From Dysgonomonas sp. 520 (GTDB lineage Bacteria > Bacteroidota > Bacteroidia > Bacteroidales > Dysgonomonadaceae): a stretch of 64,000 bases of DNA. The translations under genes and the position numbers were made by a program. Positions within the stretch are counted from its first letter, which is position 1, and every line of letters begins with the position of its first letter. This document shows positions 52,624-61,710 of this stretch, in pieces. The notes beneath the pieces are model-generated. The model made no database searches. It was not told the origin of the DNA and saw only the letters and a list, made by a program, of their open reading frames with translations. The DNA is taken from contig NZ_QVMP01000001.1 of NCBI RefSeq assembly GCF_010501095.1, positions 124,001-188,000 on the forward strand, written 5' to 3'.

Positions 52624-52839
52624 AAACTAATCCCTACTTCTTTCTTAACAACAACTTGCCAAAACAGGAGGGGTGTGTCGATTCAATTACGGCACACTCC
52701 TCTCTTTTGATAAAAGCTCAATTAAATTGTACAATATTTCGCCCCTGCTTGATTGCCGGTTGGGAAACAAATTCTCTATCACTAGCGAAAAATATCTGTC
52801 ACAAAAGGAGAAACTGCTCTGTTTTTGAGGCAAAATGCT

Positions 52840-52847
52840 TACTTTTG
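52840..52847 (+). promoter_or_regulatory. -7 element of ruvB
   Basis: TACTTTTG 19 nt before the ruvB ATG at 52867. It lies just downstream of an alternative ATG at 52825, which therefore cannot be the start. The rest of the 52624-52866 gap shows a short piece resembling the repeat family (GTACAATATTTCGCCCCTG) and nothing else. Confidence 0.5.
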
Positions 52848-52866
52848 TCTCTGGCTTAATTTAATT

Positions 52867-53889
52867 ATGGAAGAATCTTTCGATATACGTAACGAGCGTT
52901 TCAATAATTCGGAAAATGATTTTGAAAATGCGCTTCGTCCTCTGAGTTTTGGCAGTTTCAGTGGTCAGGATAAAGTGGTTGAAAACCTTCGCATTTTTGT
53001 GACGGCGGCCAAAATGCGCCGCGAATCGCTCGATCACACTCTGTTGCACGGTCCTCCCGGATTGGGTAAAACAACGCTGTCGAACATCATAGCCAACGAA
53101 TTGGGCGTGGGATTTAAGATTACATCCGGTCCCGTATTGGACAAACCGGGCGATTTGGCAGGGTTGTTGACTTCGTTAGAAGCAAATGATGTCCTTTTCA
53201 TAGATGAAATTCACCGTCTGTCTCCCGTTGTGGAAGAATATCTGTACAGTGCAATGGAAGACTATCGCATTGATATAATGATAGATAAAGGGCCCAGCGC
53301 ACGTTCCGTACAAATTGAGCTGAACCCGTTTACACTTATCGGCGCAACCACCCGTAGCGGACTGCTTACCAGCCCTTTGCGTGCCCGATTTGGCATCAAC
53401 ATGCACTTGGAGTATTACGACAATAAGACATTGACTAAAATCATTCTTCGTTCGGCTGATATTCTGGGAGTTGAGTGCGACACGGATGCCGCCGCCGAAA
53501 TTTCGTCCCGTAGTCGGGGAACACCTCGTATCGCCAATGCCTTGTTGCGACGGGTTCGTGATTTTGCGCAGGTGAAAGGAACAGGAGTCATTGATAAGGC
53601 AATAGCGGCTTATGCCCTTGAGGCTCTCAATATTGACAAATACGGATTGGACGAAATTGATAACAAGATACTTACCACCATCATCGACAAGTTTAAGGGA
53701 GGCCCTGTGGGAATCACTACCATTGCTACGGCATTGGGCGAAGATGCAGGTACAATAGAAGAAGTTTACGAACCTTTCCTCATCAAAGAAGGTTTTATGA
53801 AACGCACCCCACGAGGCCGTGAAGTTACCGAGTTAGCTTATCGTCATCTGGGAAAAATCCGTCCTACCGAACAGGGATATCTTTTTTGA
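52867..53889 (+). CDS. ruvB: Holliday junction branch-migration helicase RuvB
   Basis: 340 residues from 52867 ([11 protein letters not shown]). AAA+ ATPase: Walker [11 protein letters not shown], Walker [10 protein letters not shown], sensor GATTRSG, followed by the winged-helix C domain ([10 protein letters not shown]). Drives branch migration with RuvA. Its 3' end overlaps the convergent 54393 gene. Confidence 0.97.
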   Translation: MEESFDIRNERFNNSENDFENALRPLSFGSFSGQDKVVENLRIFVTAAKMRRESLDHTLLHGPPGLGKTTLSNIIANELGVGFKITSGPVLDKPGDLAGLLTSLEANDVLFIDEIHRLSPVVEEYLYSAMEDYRIDIMIDKGPSARSVQIELNPFTLIGATTRSGLLTSPLRARFGINMHLEYYDNKTLTKIILRSADILGVECDTDAAAEISSRSRGTPRIANALLRRVRDFAQVKGTGVIDKAIAAYALEALNIDKYGLDEIDNKILTTIIDKFKGGPVGITTIATALGEDAGTIEEVYEPFLIKEGFMKRTPRGREVTELAYRHLGKIRPTEQGYLF

Positions 53890-54393
53890 CAGAAGCAAGT
53901 TTTTCCAAAGCCTCAATTCTTTCATCCATAGGTGGAACGACCTGTCGTAAATGACATTCATTTTAGGCATGGGTAAATCGTATCGTTTACATAACCTTCT
54001 CGTTATTACATACACCCTGTCAAATTCTTCTTTACATAATGGGTGGGAACGTGTTGTTTTTTCGATGATAACAGTATGAAAAAAATAGGCAATAACAAAC
54101 CAAGCTATGATAGCTAAAAGTATATAAGGCAAAAGAGCCTTGTAGATTTTATTGACTTTGGCTGTTTTATAAGACTGTTTTGTAGCAGAGTTTTCGTGTG
54201 CACTATAATAATTATAGAAGTCTTTATCTAATATAGGGTCATTATAATATTCTGTTTTATTCTTTTGAGAAGAAGCATTAGAATTATATGCAAGTACAAA
54301 AACATATGATACACCCAGAAGGAACAAGGTGAAAAAGAATAATAGAAGCAAGATTTTTACATTGTTCCCCAGTTTATAAATATAACTTTTCAT
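53833..54393 (-). CDS. Two-TM protein with a probable C-terminal frameshift
   Basis: 186 residues as read, not recognised. TM helices at about 13-35 and 86-108, and a basic cytoplasmic end ([21 protein letters not shown]). After that point the frame gives [18 protein letters not shown], which looks unnatural. In a shifted frame the same DNA reads [20 protein letters not shown] then [11 protein letters not shown] with a stop at 53864, a far more protein-like ending. A one-base indel near 53965-53975 is inferred. Overlaps the 3' end of ruvB by 57 nt as read, 26 nt in the alternative frame. Confidence 0.6.
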   Translation of the reverse strand: MKSYIYKLGNNVKILLLLFFFTLFLLGVSYVFVLAYNSNASSQKNKTEYYNDPILDKDFYNYYSAHENSATKQSYKTAKVNKIYKALLPYILLAIIAWFVIAYFFHTVIIEKTTRSHPLCKEEFDRVYVITRRLCKRYDLPMPKMNVIYDRSFHLWMKELRLWKNLLLSKKISLFGRTDFSQMTIS

Positions 54394-54411
54394 AGCTTTA
54401 GAAGATGGCAG

Positions 54412-54999
54412 CTATCTTCCTTTTATCAGGTTGATAAATTCTTCCCGTGTTTTGGCCTGTTCAAACACGCCCGTAAAGTCTGATGTTGTTGTTATTGAGT
54501 TTTGTTTTTCTATTCCACGCATTTGCATGCACATGTGTTGTGCCTCTATCACAACCATCACGCCCAAAGGATTCAGCGTTTTCTGTATGCAGCGTTTTAT
54601 CTGGCTTGTCATGCGCTCCTGCACTTGCAAACGACGGGCATAAACATCAACCACACGAGGTATTTTACTCAGTCCGGTGATGTACCCGTTGGGTATGTAG
54701 GCAACATGTGCCTTTCCCCAGAATGGCAACATGTGATGTTCGCAGAGTGAATAAAAATCAATATCTTTTACTATCACCATCTGGCGATAATCTTCCTTGA
54801 ACAGAGCCTTTCTCAGTATTTCTTCCGGATTTTCGTTATACCCTTTCGTAAGGAAAGCCATAGCCTTGGCTACTCTTTCGGGCGTATCGAGAAGTCCCTC
54901 TCTATTGACATCTTCGCCCAAGAGAGAAATTATTTCTTTATAATGACCTGCCAGTGAAGAGATGTCCTTTTCGTCACTGTTTTGCGAACTTTCTATCAT
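54412..54999 (-). CDS. folE: GTP cyclohydrolase I
   Basis: 195 residues. [20 protein letters not shown] (Zn Cys and His), [21 protein letters not shown] and CMQMRG (third Zn ligand) are diagnostic. Makes dihydroneopterin triphosphate for folate. Part of a minus-strand run with the SPOR protein, tpiA, DoxX and DUF1599 genes upstream and the frameshifted gene 18 nt downstream. Confidence 0.97.
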   Translation of the reverse strand: MIESSQNSDEKDISSLAGHYKEIISLLGEDVNREGLLDTPERVAKAMAFLTKGYNENPEEILRKALFKEDYRQMVIVKDIDFYSLCEHHMLPFWGKAHVAYIPNGYITGLSKIPRVVDVYARRLQVQERMTSQIKRCIQKTLNPLGVMVVIEAQHMCMQMRGIEKQNSITTTSDFTGVFEQAKTREEFINLIKGR

Positions 55000-55132
55000 T
55001 TTTCAATAAGATAAACTAAGAATCACCTAAGTGATTGATTAAATTCTATTTAGTTTCCTCAGACAAAGCTGAGCCCGATCCCTACAATTTGGGGTTATTT
55101 TGCCTGTTAAAGCAACAAAAGACCAGTGACCT

Positions 55133-55609
55133 TTATTTCTTTTGAGCAACCCTGATCACATACATTTCCCGTCCGAAGGCAGGGAAAGCGTTTTTCAGTT
55201 CGTACAAGGCGGCCTGAGCATCGGCATTGTTAGTAAAATATCCGGCTCTCACTTTCCATATAGGAGACTCGTATTGCACATCAACTACCATAGATGGAAA
55301 CCGTTCTTTCACAAGGCTTCTTTTCGACATCGCTTCTTTTTTCGAGTCTTTTTGATTTCCCGAAAATACCTGAATCCGATAATTTCCCTTTCGTCCGTCG
55401 ATTGGAGCATTTTTATGTACCTCGCCATCACCTTCGTAAGTAGAATCAGGATTATTGTGATTGATAGTAGAATCTTTGCGGGGCGAACCTATCAGATTTT
55501 TTATAGCTTCGTCCTGATAGAGTTTTACTTCCCCCTCAACATCTTGTTGAGCCATCACACTGAATGATGTCATAACAAAGGCTATAAGAAAATAAAAATG
55601 TAGTTTCAT
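55133..55609 (-). CDS. SPOR-domain protein
   Basis: 158 residues: signal peptide (FLIAFVMTSFSVMAQ), a short linker (about 35-75), and a C-terminal SPOR domain (about 78-155: YRIQVFSGNQKDSKKEA, WKVRAGYFTNNADAQAAL) which binds denuded glycan strands of peptidoglycan, usually at division sites. Periplasmic. Confidence 0.88.
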   Translation of the reverse strand: MKLHFYFLIAFVMTSFSVMAQQDVEGEVKLYQDEAIKNLIGSPRKDSTINHNNPDSTYEGDGEVHKNAPIDGRKGNYRIQVFSGNQKDSKKEAMSKRSLVKERFPSMVVDVQYESPIWKVRAGYFTNNADAQAALYELKNAFPAFGREMYVIRVAQKK

Positions 55610-55680
55610 TTTTCTCTTGTTTTAGTTTAATAAGCCACAGAAGCAGGTTTTGCCTCTGTGACTTTATATATTCAGATTTT

Positions 55681-56439
55681 TTAGAAAGCCTGAACAATAG
55701 GAAGGAAAGTTTCCACCTTAAGCGAAGCACCACCAATCAAACCACCGTCAACGTCCGGGTTTGAGAATAGTTCCTTCGCATTAGCGGCATTTGCGCTTCC
55801 TCCATAAAGTATAGACGTATTGTCCGCTACTTCTTTGCCGTATTTTTCGGCTAATGTTTTACGGATATATGCGTGCATCTCCTGAGCTTGTTCGGGAGTG
55901 GCAGTCTTGCCTGTTCCGATTGCCCAAACCGGCTCGTAAGCCAGAACGATTTTAGAGAACTCTTCAGCCGAAAGGTTGAACAACGCGTTTTCGATCTGAG
56001 CTTTCACCACTTCGTTTTGTTTTCCGGCTTCTCTTTCTTCCAACACTTCGCCGATACAGAAGATTGGAGTAAGGCCGTTAGCCAAAGCCAAAAGTGTTTT
56101 TTCTTTTAGTTTAGCGTCAGTTTCGCCATAATACTGACGGCGTTCCGAGTGACCCAATATCACATACTTAGCACCTGTGGAAGCTACCATAGCAGCCGAT
56201 ACCTCGCCGGTGTAAGCTCCCGATTCTTTGTCGGCGCAGTTTTGCGCAGCCACTCCGATAAGTCCTGTATTGATAGCAGCCGAAACATTAGCCAAATGAA
56301 TGAAAGGAGTTCCTACAACTACATCACAGTTGATTTTGTCTACGTTTGACAAAGCAACCTGCAATTCTTCAACAAAAGCAATACCTTCCTGAAGATTCTT
56401 GTTCATTTTCCAGTTTCCTGCTACAATGTTCTTTCTCAT
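55681..56439 (-). CDS. tpiA: Triosephosphate isomerase
   Basis: 252-residue TIM barrel. Catalytic Lys in AGNWKMN, His in ILGHSERR, Glu in [11 protein letters not shown], phosphate loop GLIGGASL. Interconverts DHAP and G3P. Lies 29 nt after the DoxX-family gene in the same run. Confidence 0.98.
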   Translation of the reverse strand: MRKNIVAGNWKMNKNLQEGIAFVEELQVALSNVDKINCDVVVGTPFIHLANVSAAINTGLIGVAAQNCADKESGAYTGEVSAAMVASTGAKYVILGHSERRQYYGETDAKLKEKTLLALANGLTPIFCIGEVLEEREAGKQNEVVKAQIENALFNLSAEEFSKIVLAYEPVWAIGTGKTATPEQAQEMHAYIRKTLAEKYGKEVADNTSILYGGSANAANAKELFSNPDVDGGLIGGASLKVETFLPIVQAF

Positions 56440-56468
56440 AAGATTGTAAATTAATTTGTTTATTTATT

Positions 56469-57773
56469 TTAACCAATAGTTTTCTTTCTTTGATAGATGA
56501 TGAAGTCGAAAAACTTAACAGTCAGTAAAGGTACAACAAATAACAGAATCAGGAAAATACGCCAGTTTTCGTTTGTCTTTTCCTCTGTTGCTACTTTATT
56601 GATACTTAATTCATCTAAAGGTTTAATCAAGTCACTTTCCTGAGGCACCTGGAGCGATGCCCACTTGTTGATGATCACACCGTTTTTTAGCAATACAAGT
56701 CCCGGATTGGAACGTGTTATTGTTTTCAGAGTTCTTTCGTCAGTCTTGCAATATGTATAATTGAAGGCATTTTCTTTTTCCCATTTTATTATATCGTCAG
56801 ACGTAGAAGAAGTGAGGCAATAGAACTTGTAACCATAATCGTTCGCATAATTGCTTACATCTTCAAGGTTGCTCAGATATGAAACATTTGCTTCGGGCAA
56901 CGAGTATGCAATCATCAGGAAAACATATCCCGTATCGGCAAGCACCTCTTGTGTTATATTTTCATCGGCTACGATTTCGGTTTTCTCCGGATTGAAAAAC
57001 AAGCGGATTATTTCAAAATCCTGAACCGCCGGTTTTTCTCCTTCTTTTATCATCTTTGTGGTCATTTCAACAAATGTCCACGTCGAATCTTGCCAAGGGT
57101 AATTTTCTTCCGTAAAGTCTTTTTTCACACCGTCTTTTTCATAGACCAGTATATTTTCGTAAACATCTCCCTTGCCGGGTTCCACGCTCATCAATTTGGG
57201 CAAGTCTGCCCCTATTTTGTAAGGTCGAAAATCGAATACAGGTTCGTAAGTGGTGTTGTATAAACAAAATCCGGTTATGTAGAAAATGGTAAAAATACCT
57301 ACCAACCAGTAGAATTTTCCTGTGAAAAAGTTGGTAATCAGGTAAAACCGCCACACAACAAGCACTGATGCCGCAAGCAAGACGATATTTTTGTAAAATG
57401 TTTGCCAGTTGGAAATAATGAACGCATCGCCGAAGCATCCGCAGTCTGAAATAGGATTCGCTATTGCCAGATACAGGGTGAGTGGCGTCATAAAAAGCAT
57501 GACCAGCAAGACGCAGATAGTTGTCACCCGCCGATAGATACCGACCAGCATGAATGCACCCAAAGCAAATTCTAGAACTGCCTGAGCAATGGATAATGTC
57601 AGCGACAATCCGGTGAAAGATTCCATCCCGAAAGCGAGGAAATAGTCTTGTATCTTATAGGCAGTACCCATCGGGTCGACAGCCTTAACAAAGCCTGAAA
57701 AGACAAACGTTGCGCCTAACAGAAACCGTGCAACCTCAACCAAAATCTTCATCAACAAACCTTTACCTTTCAT
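56469..57773 (-). CDS. DoxX/MauE-like membrane protein (BT_3928 type)
   Basis: 434 residues (a start at 57752, MKILVEVARFL, is also possible). Four N-terminal TM helices form a DoxX/MauE-like domain (FLLGATFVFSGFVKAVDP, SDCGCFGDAF with a CxC). Then comes a periplasmic thioredoxin-like region (about 190-400, including VFLMIAYSLPEANVSYLSN and FNYTYCKTDERTLKTI without CxxC), and a last TM (IFLILLFVVPLLTVKFF). A redox or quinone role is suggested by family; not proven. Lies 8 nt after DUF1599. Confidence 0.82.
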   Translation of the reverse strand: MKGKGLLMKILVEVARFLLGATFVFSGFVKAVDPMGTAYKIQDYFLAFGMESFTGLSLTLSIAQAVLEFALGAFMLVGIYRRVTTICVLLVMLFMTPLTLYLAIANPISDCGCFGDAFIISNWQTFYKNIVLLAASVLVVWRFYLITNFFTGKFYWLVGIFTIFYITGFCLYNTTYEPVFDFRPYKIGADLPKLMSVEPGKGDVYENILVYEKDGVKKDFTEENYPWQDSTWTFVEMTTKMIKEGEKPAVQDFEIIRLFFNPEKTEIVADENITQEVLADTGYVFLMIAYSLPEANVSYLSNLEDVSNYANDYGYKFYCLTSSTSDDIIKWEKENAFNYTYCKTDERTLKTITRSNPGLVLLKNGVIINKWASLQVPQESDLIKPLDELSINKVATEEKTNENWRIFLILLFVVPLLTVKFFDFIIYQRKKTIG

Positions 57774-57781
57774 CTTTCCGA

Positions 57782-58327
57782 CTAATCTTCTGGATATTCT
57801 AATTTTATGAGCCCGAAAAGAGAATAGTTTATCATGTCCATATAGTTGGCGTCTATCCCTTCCGAAACCAATGTTTGTCCCTCGTTTTCCTCAATTTGCT
57901 TGGTACGGAAAATTTTCACGAGAATCAGGTCGGTATACGAACTGACACGCATATTCCGCCACGCCTCGTCGTAATCGTGATTTTTGGCGAACATCAGGTT
58001 TTTCGTCACCAGCATGTGTTTATCATACAACTCCATAGCCTTCTCGGGCGTGATGTCGACCACATCGGTAAACCCTAATTCGAGTTGTATCAGGCCAACA
58101 ATACCATAATTGACTATACCTATAAATTCGGAGGCAATGCCCTCCTGCACCATGCTCACTTTCTTTTCTTCAAGGCTGCGGATGCGCTTTGCCTTGATCA
58201 ATATCTGGTCGGTTACGGATTGTGGCCTGAGTATCCGCCACGAGGCTCCATAGTCTGCCAGTTTTTTCTCGAAAAGTGTCCTGCACGTAGCAATTACGTA
58301 TTCAAATTGTTCTGCTGTATTGGCCAT
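57782..58327 (-). CDS. DUF1599 domain protein
   Basis: 181 residues with two DUF1599 repeats (FEKKLADYGASWRILRPQSVTD and KNHDYDEAWRNMRVSSYTD, each ending with an EGI...MDMINY or IGIVNY pattern). The repeat resembles nucleotide-modification-associated domains; function unknown. First gene of the run down to folE, with its own TAACTTTG element. Confidence 0.88.
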   Translation of the reverse strand: MANTAEQFEYVIATCRTLFEKKLADYGASWRILRPQSVTDQILIKAKRIRSLEEKKVSMVQEGIASEFIGIVNYGIVGLIQLELGFTDVVDITPEKAMELYDKHMLVTKNLMFAKNHDYDEAWRNMRVSSYTDLILVKIFRTKQIEENEGQTLVSEGIDANYMDMINYSLFGLIKLEYPED

Positions 58328-58349
58328 AAGAAGTTTTTAAAACGGATTA

Positions 58350-58357
58350 CAAAGTTA
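58350..58357 (-). promoter_or_regulatory. -7 element of the DUF1599-DoxX-tpiA run
   Basis: Minus-strand TAACTTTG, 22 nt before the DUF1599 ATG. Confidence 0.55.
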
Positions 58358-58426
58358 GCAAAAAAAGTAAAAATGCCTTTTATATCGGACTGTTTTATCC
58401 ATATCTTTAATTTTTATAACCTTTCA

Positions 58427-58613
58427 CCCGTAGTGCATTTAGAGAATAAAAGATAACTAACTGAAGTATAATACATATTTATATTGTCATCCTGAGTAAA
58501 ACGAAGGATCTGTAATTGAAAACACACAGATTTTTCACTTCGTTCAAAATGACAAAATCGATATAAATCTTATAACAAATAAGTTAACACCAAAGTCTTA
58601 AATGCACTACGGG
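58427..58613. repeat. Nested palindromic element
   Basis: Outer 15-bp perfect arms CCCGTAGTGCATTTA (58427-58441) and TAAATGCACTACGGG (58599-58613). Inner arms TTGTCATCCTGAG...CGAAGGATCTGT (58484-58513) and ACAGATTTTTCACTTCG...AATGACAA (58526-58555) are near complements. The inner part matches the GTCATCCTGAGCGAAG type of repeat common in many genomes. No ORF. It fills most of the 366-nt gap 58328-58693. Confidence 0.65.
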
Positions 58614-58680
58614 TTAACCTTTCCTAATCGTTAAGCCTCTCACCCACCCTTTCGGTTCTTTCCATTATTCCAATTATTGC

Positions 58681-58688
58681 TACCTTTG
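58681..58688 (+). promoter_or_regulatory. -7 element abutting the MATE gene start
   Basis: TACCTTTG ends only 5 nt before the ATG at 58694. If used, the mRNA would be essentially leaderless. Confidence 0.5.
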
Positions 58689-58693
58689 CATTC

Positions 58694-59995
58694 ATGAACA
58701 AGCAAATCTTGCGGCTGGCTATCCCCAACGTCATATCCAACATAACCGTACCTCTATTGGGCATGGTGGATATGTTTATCGTAGGGCATCTTGACTCCGA
58801 GTTATATATCGGAGCCATTGCCATCGCCGCTATGATCTTCAACCTCATCTACTGGAACTTCTCGTTCCTGCGTATGGGCACAAGCGGATTCACCGCACAG
58901 GCATATGGGGCAGACAACAAACAGTCGATCACTGATTCGCTTTTCCGCTCATTATTCATAGCTTTCATATCAGCTTTGGTTATCATCCTGATACAAAACC
59001 TCATCCTCGGATTGTGTTTCCGCCTGATGAGTATTGATGTTAGCCTGCAAGCGTATGTGTCGGAATATTTTCACATTTACGTATGGGCTGCACCCGCTAT
59101 TCTCGGCATGTACACATTTTCGGGGTGGTTTGTCGGCATGCAGGATTCCAAAACCCCGATGTATATAGCCATCGTTGTCAACATTGTCAACATAGGGTCG
59201 AGCCTCGTACTCGTATTTGTGTTGGGCATGCAGATCAAAGGAGTAGCACTGGGCGCCGTAATAGCACAATACACAGGCTTTGCAATGGCTATGGTTGCCG
59301 CTGCGGGAAGACATCACTTTCTCAGACAATATCTGAACCTGAATATACTGAAAGACATCAAGGCATTTATCCCCTTTTTCAAAGTGAACAGAGATATTTT
59401 CCTCAGAACACTTTGCCTGATAGCCGTTACCACCTTCTTCACTTCGCAATCGGAAAAGATGGGCAACACGATATTAGCCGTCAACACGTTGATGTTGCAG
59501 TTGTTCATGCTGTTCTCGTACATGATGGATGGCTTCGCTTATGCCGCCGAAGCCTTGTCCGGACGGTTCATCGGGGGTAAAAACATCGGCATGATGAAAA
59601 TCCTCATCAAAAGGCTTTTCATCTGGGGAACGGCATTTGCATTGCTATTTACAGTGTGTTACGGACTGTTCATTAATCCGATATTTCACATCCTCACCGA
59701 TAAACAGAACATTGTGGAGGCAAGCAAACCATTTCAGTTGTGGGCATTACTGATACCGATAGCCAGTTTTTCGGCTTTCCTCTGGGATGGAATTTTTGTC
59801 GGAGCCACCGCAACCAAATACATGAGAAACTCGATGTTTGTGTCTGCCGCCTGTTTCTTCATTGTTTTTTATGCTTTGTATCCCCTCTGGGACAACAATG
59901 CCCTTTGGTTTGCGTTTATCATTTACCTTTCGATGCGGGGCATCATGCAAACATTTTTATATCCGAAAGTAAAAAAACAGATACAGGCTCGATAA
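58694..59995 (+). CDS. MATE family efflux transporter
   Basis: 433 residues with about twelve TM helices. MATE_MatE signatures in both halves (AIPNVISNITVPLLGMVDMFIVGHL; AAEALSGRFIGGKN), of the DinF-like type. Na+- or H+-coupled export of cationic compounds. Substrate unknown. Confidence 0.93.
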   Translation: MNKQILRLAIPNVISNITVPLLGMVDMFIVGHLDSELYIGAIAIAAMIFNLIYWNFSFLRMGTSGFTAQAYGADNKQSITDSLFRSLFIAFISALVIILIQNLILGLCFRLMSIDVSLQAYVSEYFHIYVWAAPAILGMYTFSGWFVGMQDSKTPMYIAIVVNIVNIGSSLVLVFVLGMQIKGVALGAVIAQYTGFAMAMVAAAGRHHFLRQYLNLNILKDIKAFIPFFKVNRDIFLRTLCLIAVTTFFTSQSEKMGNTILAVNTLMLQLFMLFSYMMDGFAYAAEALSGRFIGGKNIGMMKILIKRLFIWGTAFALLFTVCYGLFINPIFHILTDKQNIVEASKPFQLWALLIPIASFSAFLWDGIFVGATATKYMRNSMFVSAACFFIVFYALYPLWDNNALWFAFIIYLSMRGIMQTFLYPKVKKQIQAR

Positions 59996-60032
59996 ACATC
60001 AGACGTATTTGCAACTTTTTGACACCAAAAAG

Positions 60033-60061
60033 TTGAACAAGAAATAAGTTCATTATCTTTG
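60033..60061 (+). promoter_or_regulatory. Promoter of rbfA
   Basis: TTG (60033-60035), 18 nt, TATCTTTG (60054-60061), 44 nt before the ATG. A 9-bp hairpin CAACTTTTT/AAAAAGTTG (60012-60035) overlaps the -33 and could end the MATE transcript. Confidence 0.55.
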
Positions 60062-60105
60062 TATCTTCATTTTCAGGGCGATTATCCCAATATATAACAA
60101 ACATT

Positions 60106-60468
60106 ATGGAATCGACAAGGCAACAAAAAATAAACAGACTGATACAGAAAGAGCTAGGCGACATTTTCCTGCTCCAGACGAAGCAAATGACGGGAGTTCT
60201 GGTTTCCGTTAGTTCGGTACGGATAAGTCCCGATCTTGGTGTAGCGAAAGCATATCTGAGCATATTTCCGTCGGAAAAAGGAGCGGAACTTCTCAAGAAT
60301 ATCAATGCCAATGTAAAAGCTATCCGCTACGATATAGGACAACGCCTGGGCAAACAATTACGTATTATCCCCGAATTTACGTTCTTTCTGGACGATTCGC
60401 TGGATTATCTGGACAACATAGACAGACTGCTGAACAAAGACAACAAGACCGAAGACAAAAACGGGTGA
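60106..60468 (+). CDS. rbfA: Ribosome-binding factor A
   Basis: 120 residues, KH-fold 30S maturation factor: ESTRQQKINRLIQKELGDIF at the N terminus, LVSVSSVRISPDLGVAKAYL, and the C-terminal IPEFTFFLDDSLDYLDNIDRLL, all family hallmarks. Overlaps the next gene by 4 nt (GTGA). Confidence 0.96.
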   Translation: MESTRQQKINRLIQKELGDIFLLQTKQMTGVLVSVSSVRISPDLGVAKAYLSIFPSEKGAELLKNINANVKAIRYDIGQRLGKQLRIIPEFTFFLDDSLDYLDNIDRLLNKDNKTEDKNG

Positions 60469-61700
60469 ACGTTTCTCTATACATAGCCAAACGATACCTC
60501 TTTTCCAAGAAATCGCACAACGCAATCAATGTGATTTCTATGATTTCGGTATGTGGTATTGCAATAGCCACTATGGCGATGGTCTGCACATTGTCCGTAT
60601 TCAACGGATTTACCGAAATTGTGACAAAAACGTTCAGTTCGTTCGATCCTCAATTACAGATCGTTCCGGCTAAAGGGAAAGCCTTTGATCCGGGTGATTC
60701 GCTGATACAGAAAGCAACGGCTCTACCCGAGATCGACATTGTGTCGGAAGCCATAGAAGAGAATGCCCTTCTTCGGTTCGAAGGCAGGCAGTTGCCTGTG
60801 GTGGTGAAAGGCGTTTCCGGTCAATTTGAACATCTGGCAAGCATAGACAGCCTTATCCTCGAAGGTGAGTTTAAATTGAAAGAGGGTGATGTATACTACG
60901 GGGTTATCGGGGCAGGACTAGCCATGAATTTAAGGGTCAGAGCCAACCTTGTTTCCAATCTGGAAATTTACGCACCCAAAAGGAATGTAAAGGTGAACTT
61001 ATCCAACCCTGCCACAGCATTTACCACCGAGTATGCAAGCATCGGAGGGATATTTGCGCTGAATCAGCAAAAATACGACGAGCAATTGTTGCTTATATCA
61101 ATAGAGCAGGCTCGAACCTTATTCAGATATGACAGAGAAGTAACATCTCTCGATATAAAGCTGAAAAACGGCATATCGGTAGATGCCGTACAAAAACAAA
61201 TGGAAGAAATACTGGGTGACAATTATCTGGTAAAGAATCGCTTTCAGCAACAGGAAGATTCGTACAGGATGGTCAGCATTGAAAAATGGGTGACATTCTT
61301 CATTCTTGCCTTTATCTTGGTTATTGCCGTGTTCAATATCATCGGATCGTTGTCTATGCTTATCATCGACAAAAAAGAAGATATCAGAATCCTCCAGAAT
61401 ATGGGAGCCAATAACAACCTGATTGTAAAGATATTCATGTTCGAAGGGTGGATGATATCCATATCGGGAGCCATCGTAGGTCTTATTCTGGGATTGATAT
61501 TGTGTCTGCTTCAACAATATTTCGGACTACTGAAACTGGGCGAAACTCCGGGCGCATTCATTATTGACGCATATCCCGTGCAAGTGCAGATATTGGATAT
61601 TATCGCTGTTTTTGCTACAGTCTGCTCGATAGGAGTTGTTGCAATACTATACCCCGTCAATAGCTTAAGGAAGAGATTAATCCGGTCAGATTTTAATTAA
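60465..61700 (+). CDS. LolC/E-type ABC transporter permease (FtsX family)
   Basis: 411 residues, GTG start overlapping the rbfA stop. One N-terminal TM (ISMISVCGIAIATMAMVCTL), a large periplasmic MacB-like domain (about 45-265), and three C-terminal TMs forming the FtsX domain (FFILAFILVIAVFNIIGSLSMLI; FMFEGWMISISGAIVGLILG). N-terminal LYIAKRYLFSKKSHNAINVIS is typical of LolC/LolE lipoprotein-release permeases. No ATPase gene is in the window. Confidence 0.9.
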   Translation: MNVSLYIAKRYLFSKKSHNAINVISMISVCGIAIATMAMVCTLSVFNGFTEIVTKTFSSFDPQLQIVPAKGKAFDPGDSLIQKATALPEIDIVSEAIEENALLRFEGRQLPVVVKGVSGQFEHLASIDSLILEGEFKLKEGDVYYGVIGAGLAMNLRVRANLVSNLEIYAPKRNVKVNLSNPATAFTTEYASIGGIFALNQQKYDEQLLLISIEQARTLFRYDREVTSLDIKLKNGISVDAVQKQMEEILGDNYLVKNRFQQQEDSYRMVSIEKWVTFFILAFILVIAVFNIIGSLSMLIIDKKEDIRILQNMGANNNLIVKIFMFEGWMISISGAIVGLILGLILCLLQQYFGLLKLGETPGAFIIDAYPVQVQILDIIAVFATVCSIGVVAILYPVNSLRKRLIRSDFN

Positions 61701-61710
61701 GTGCACTACC

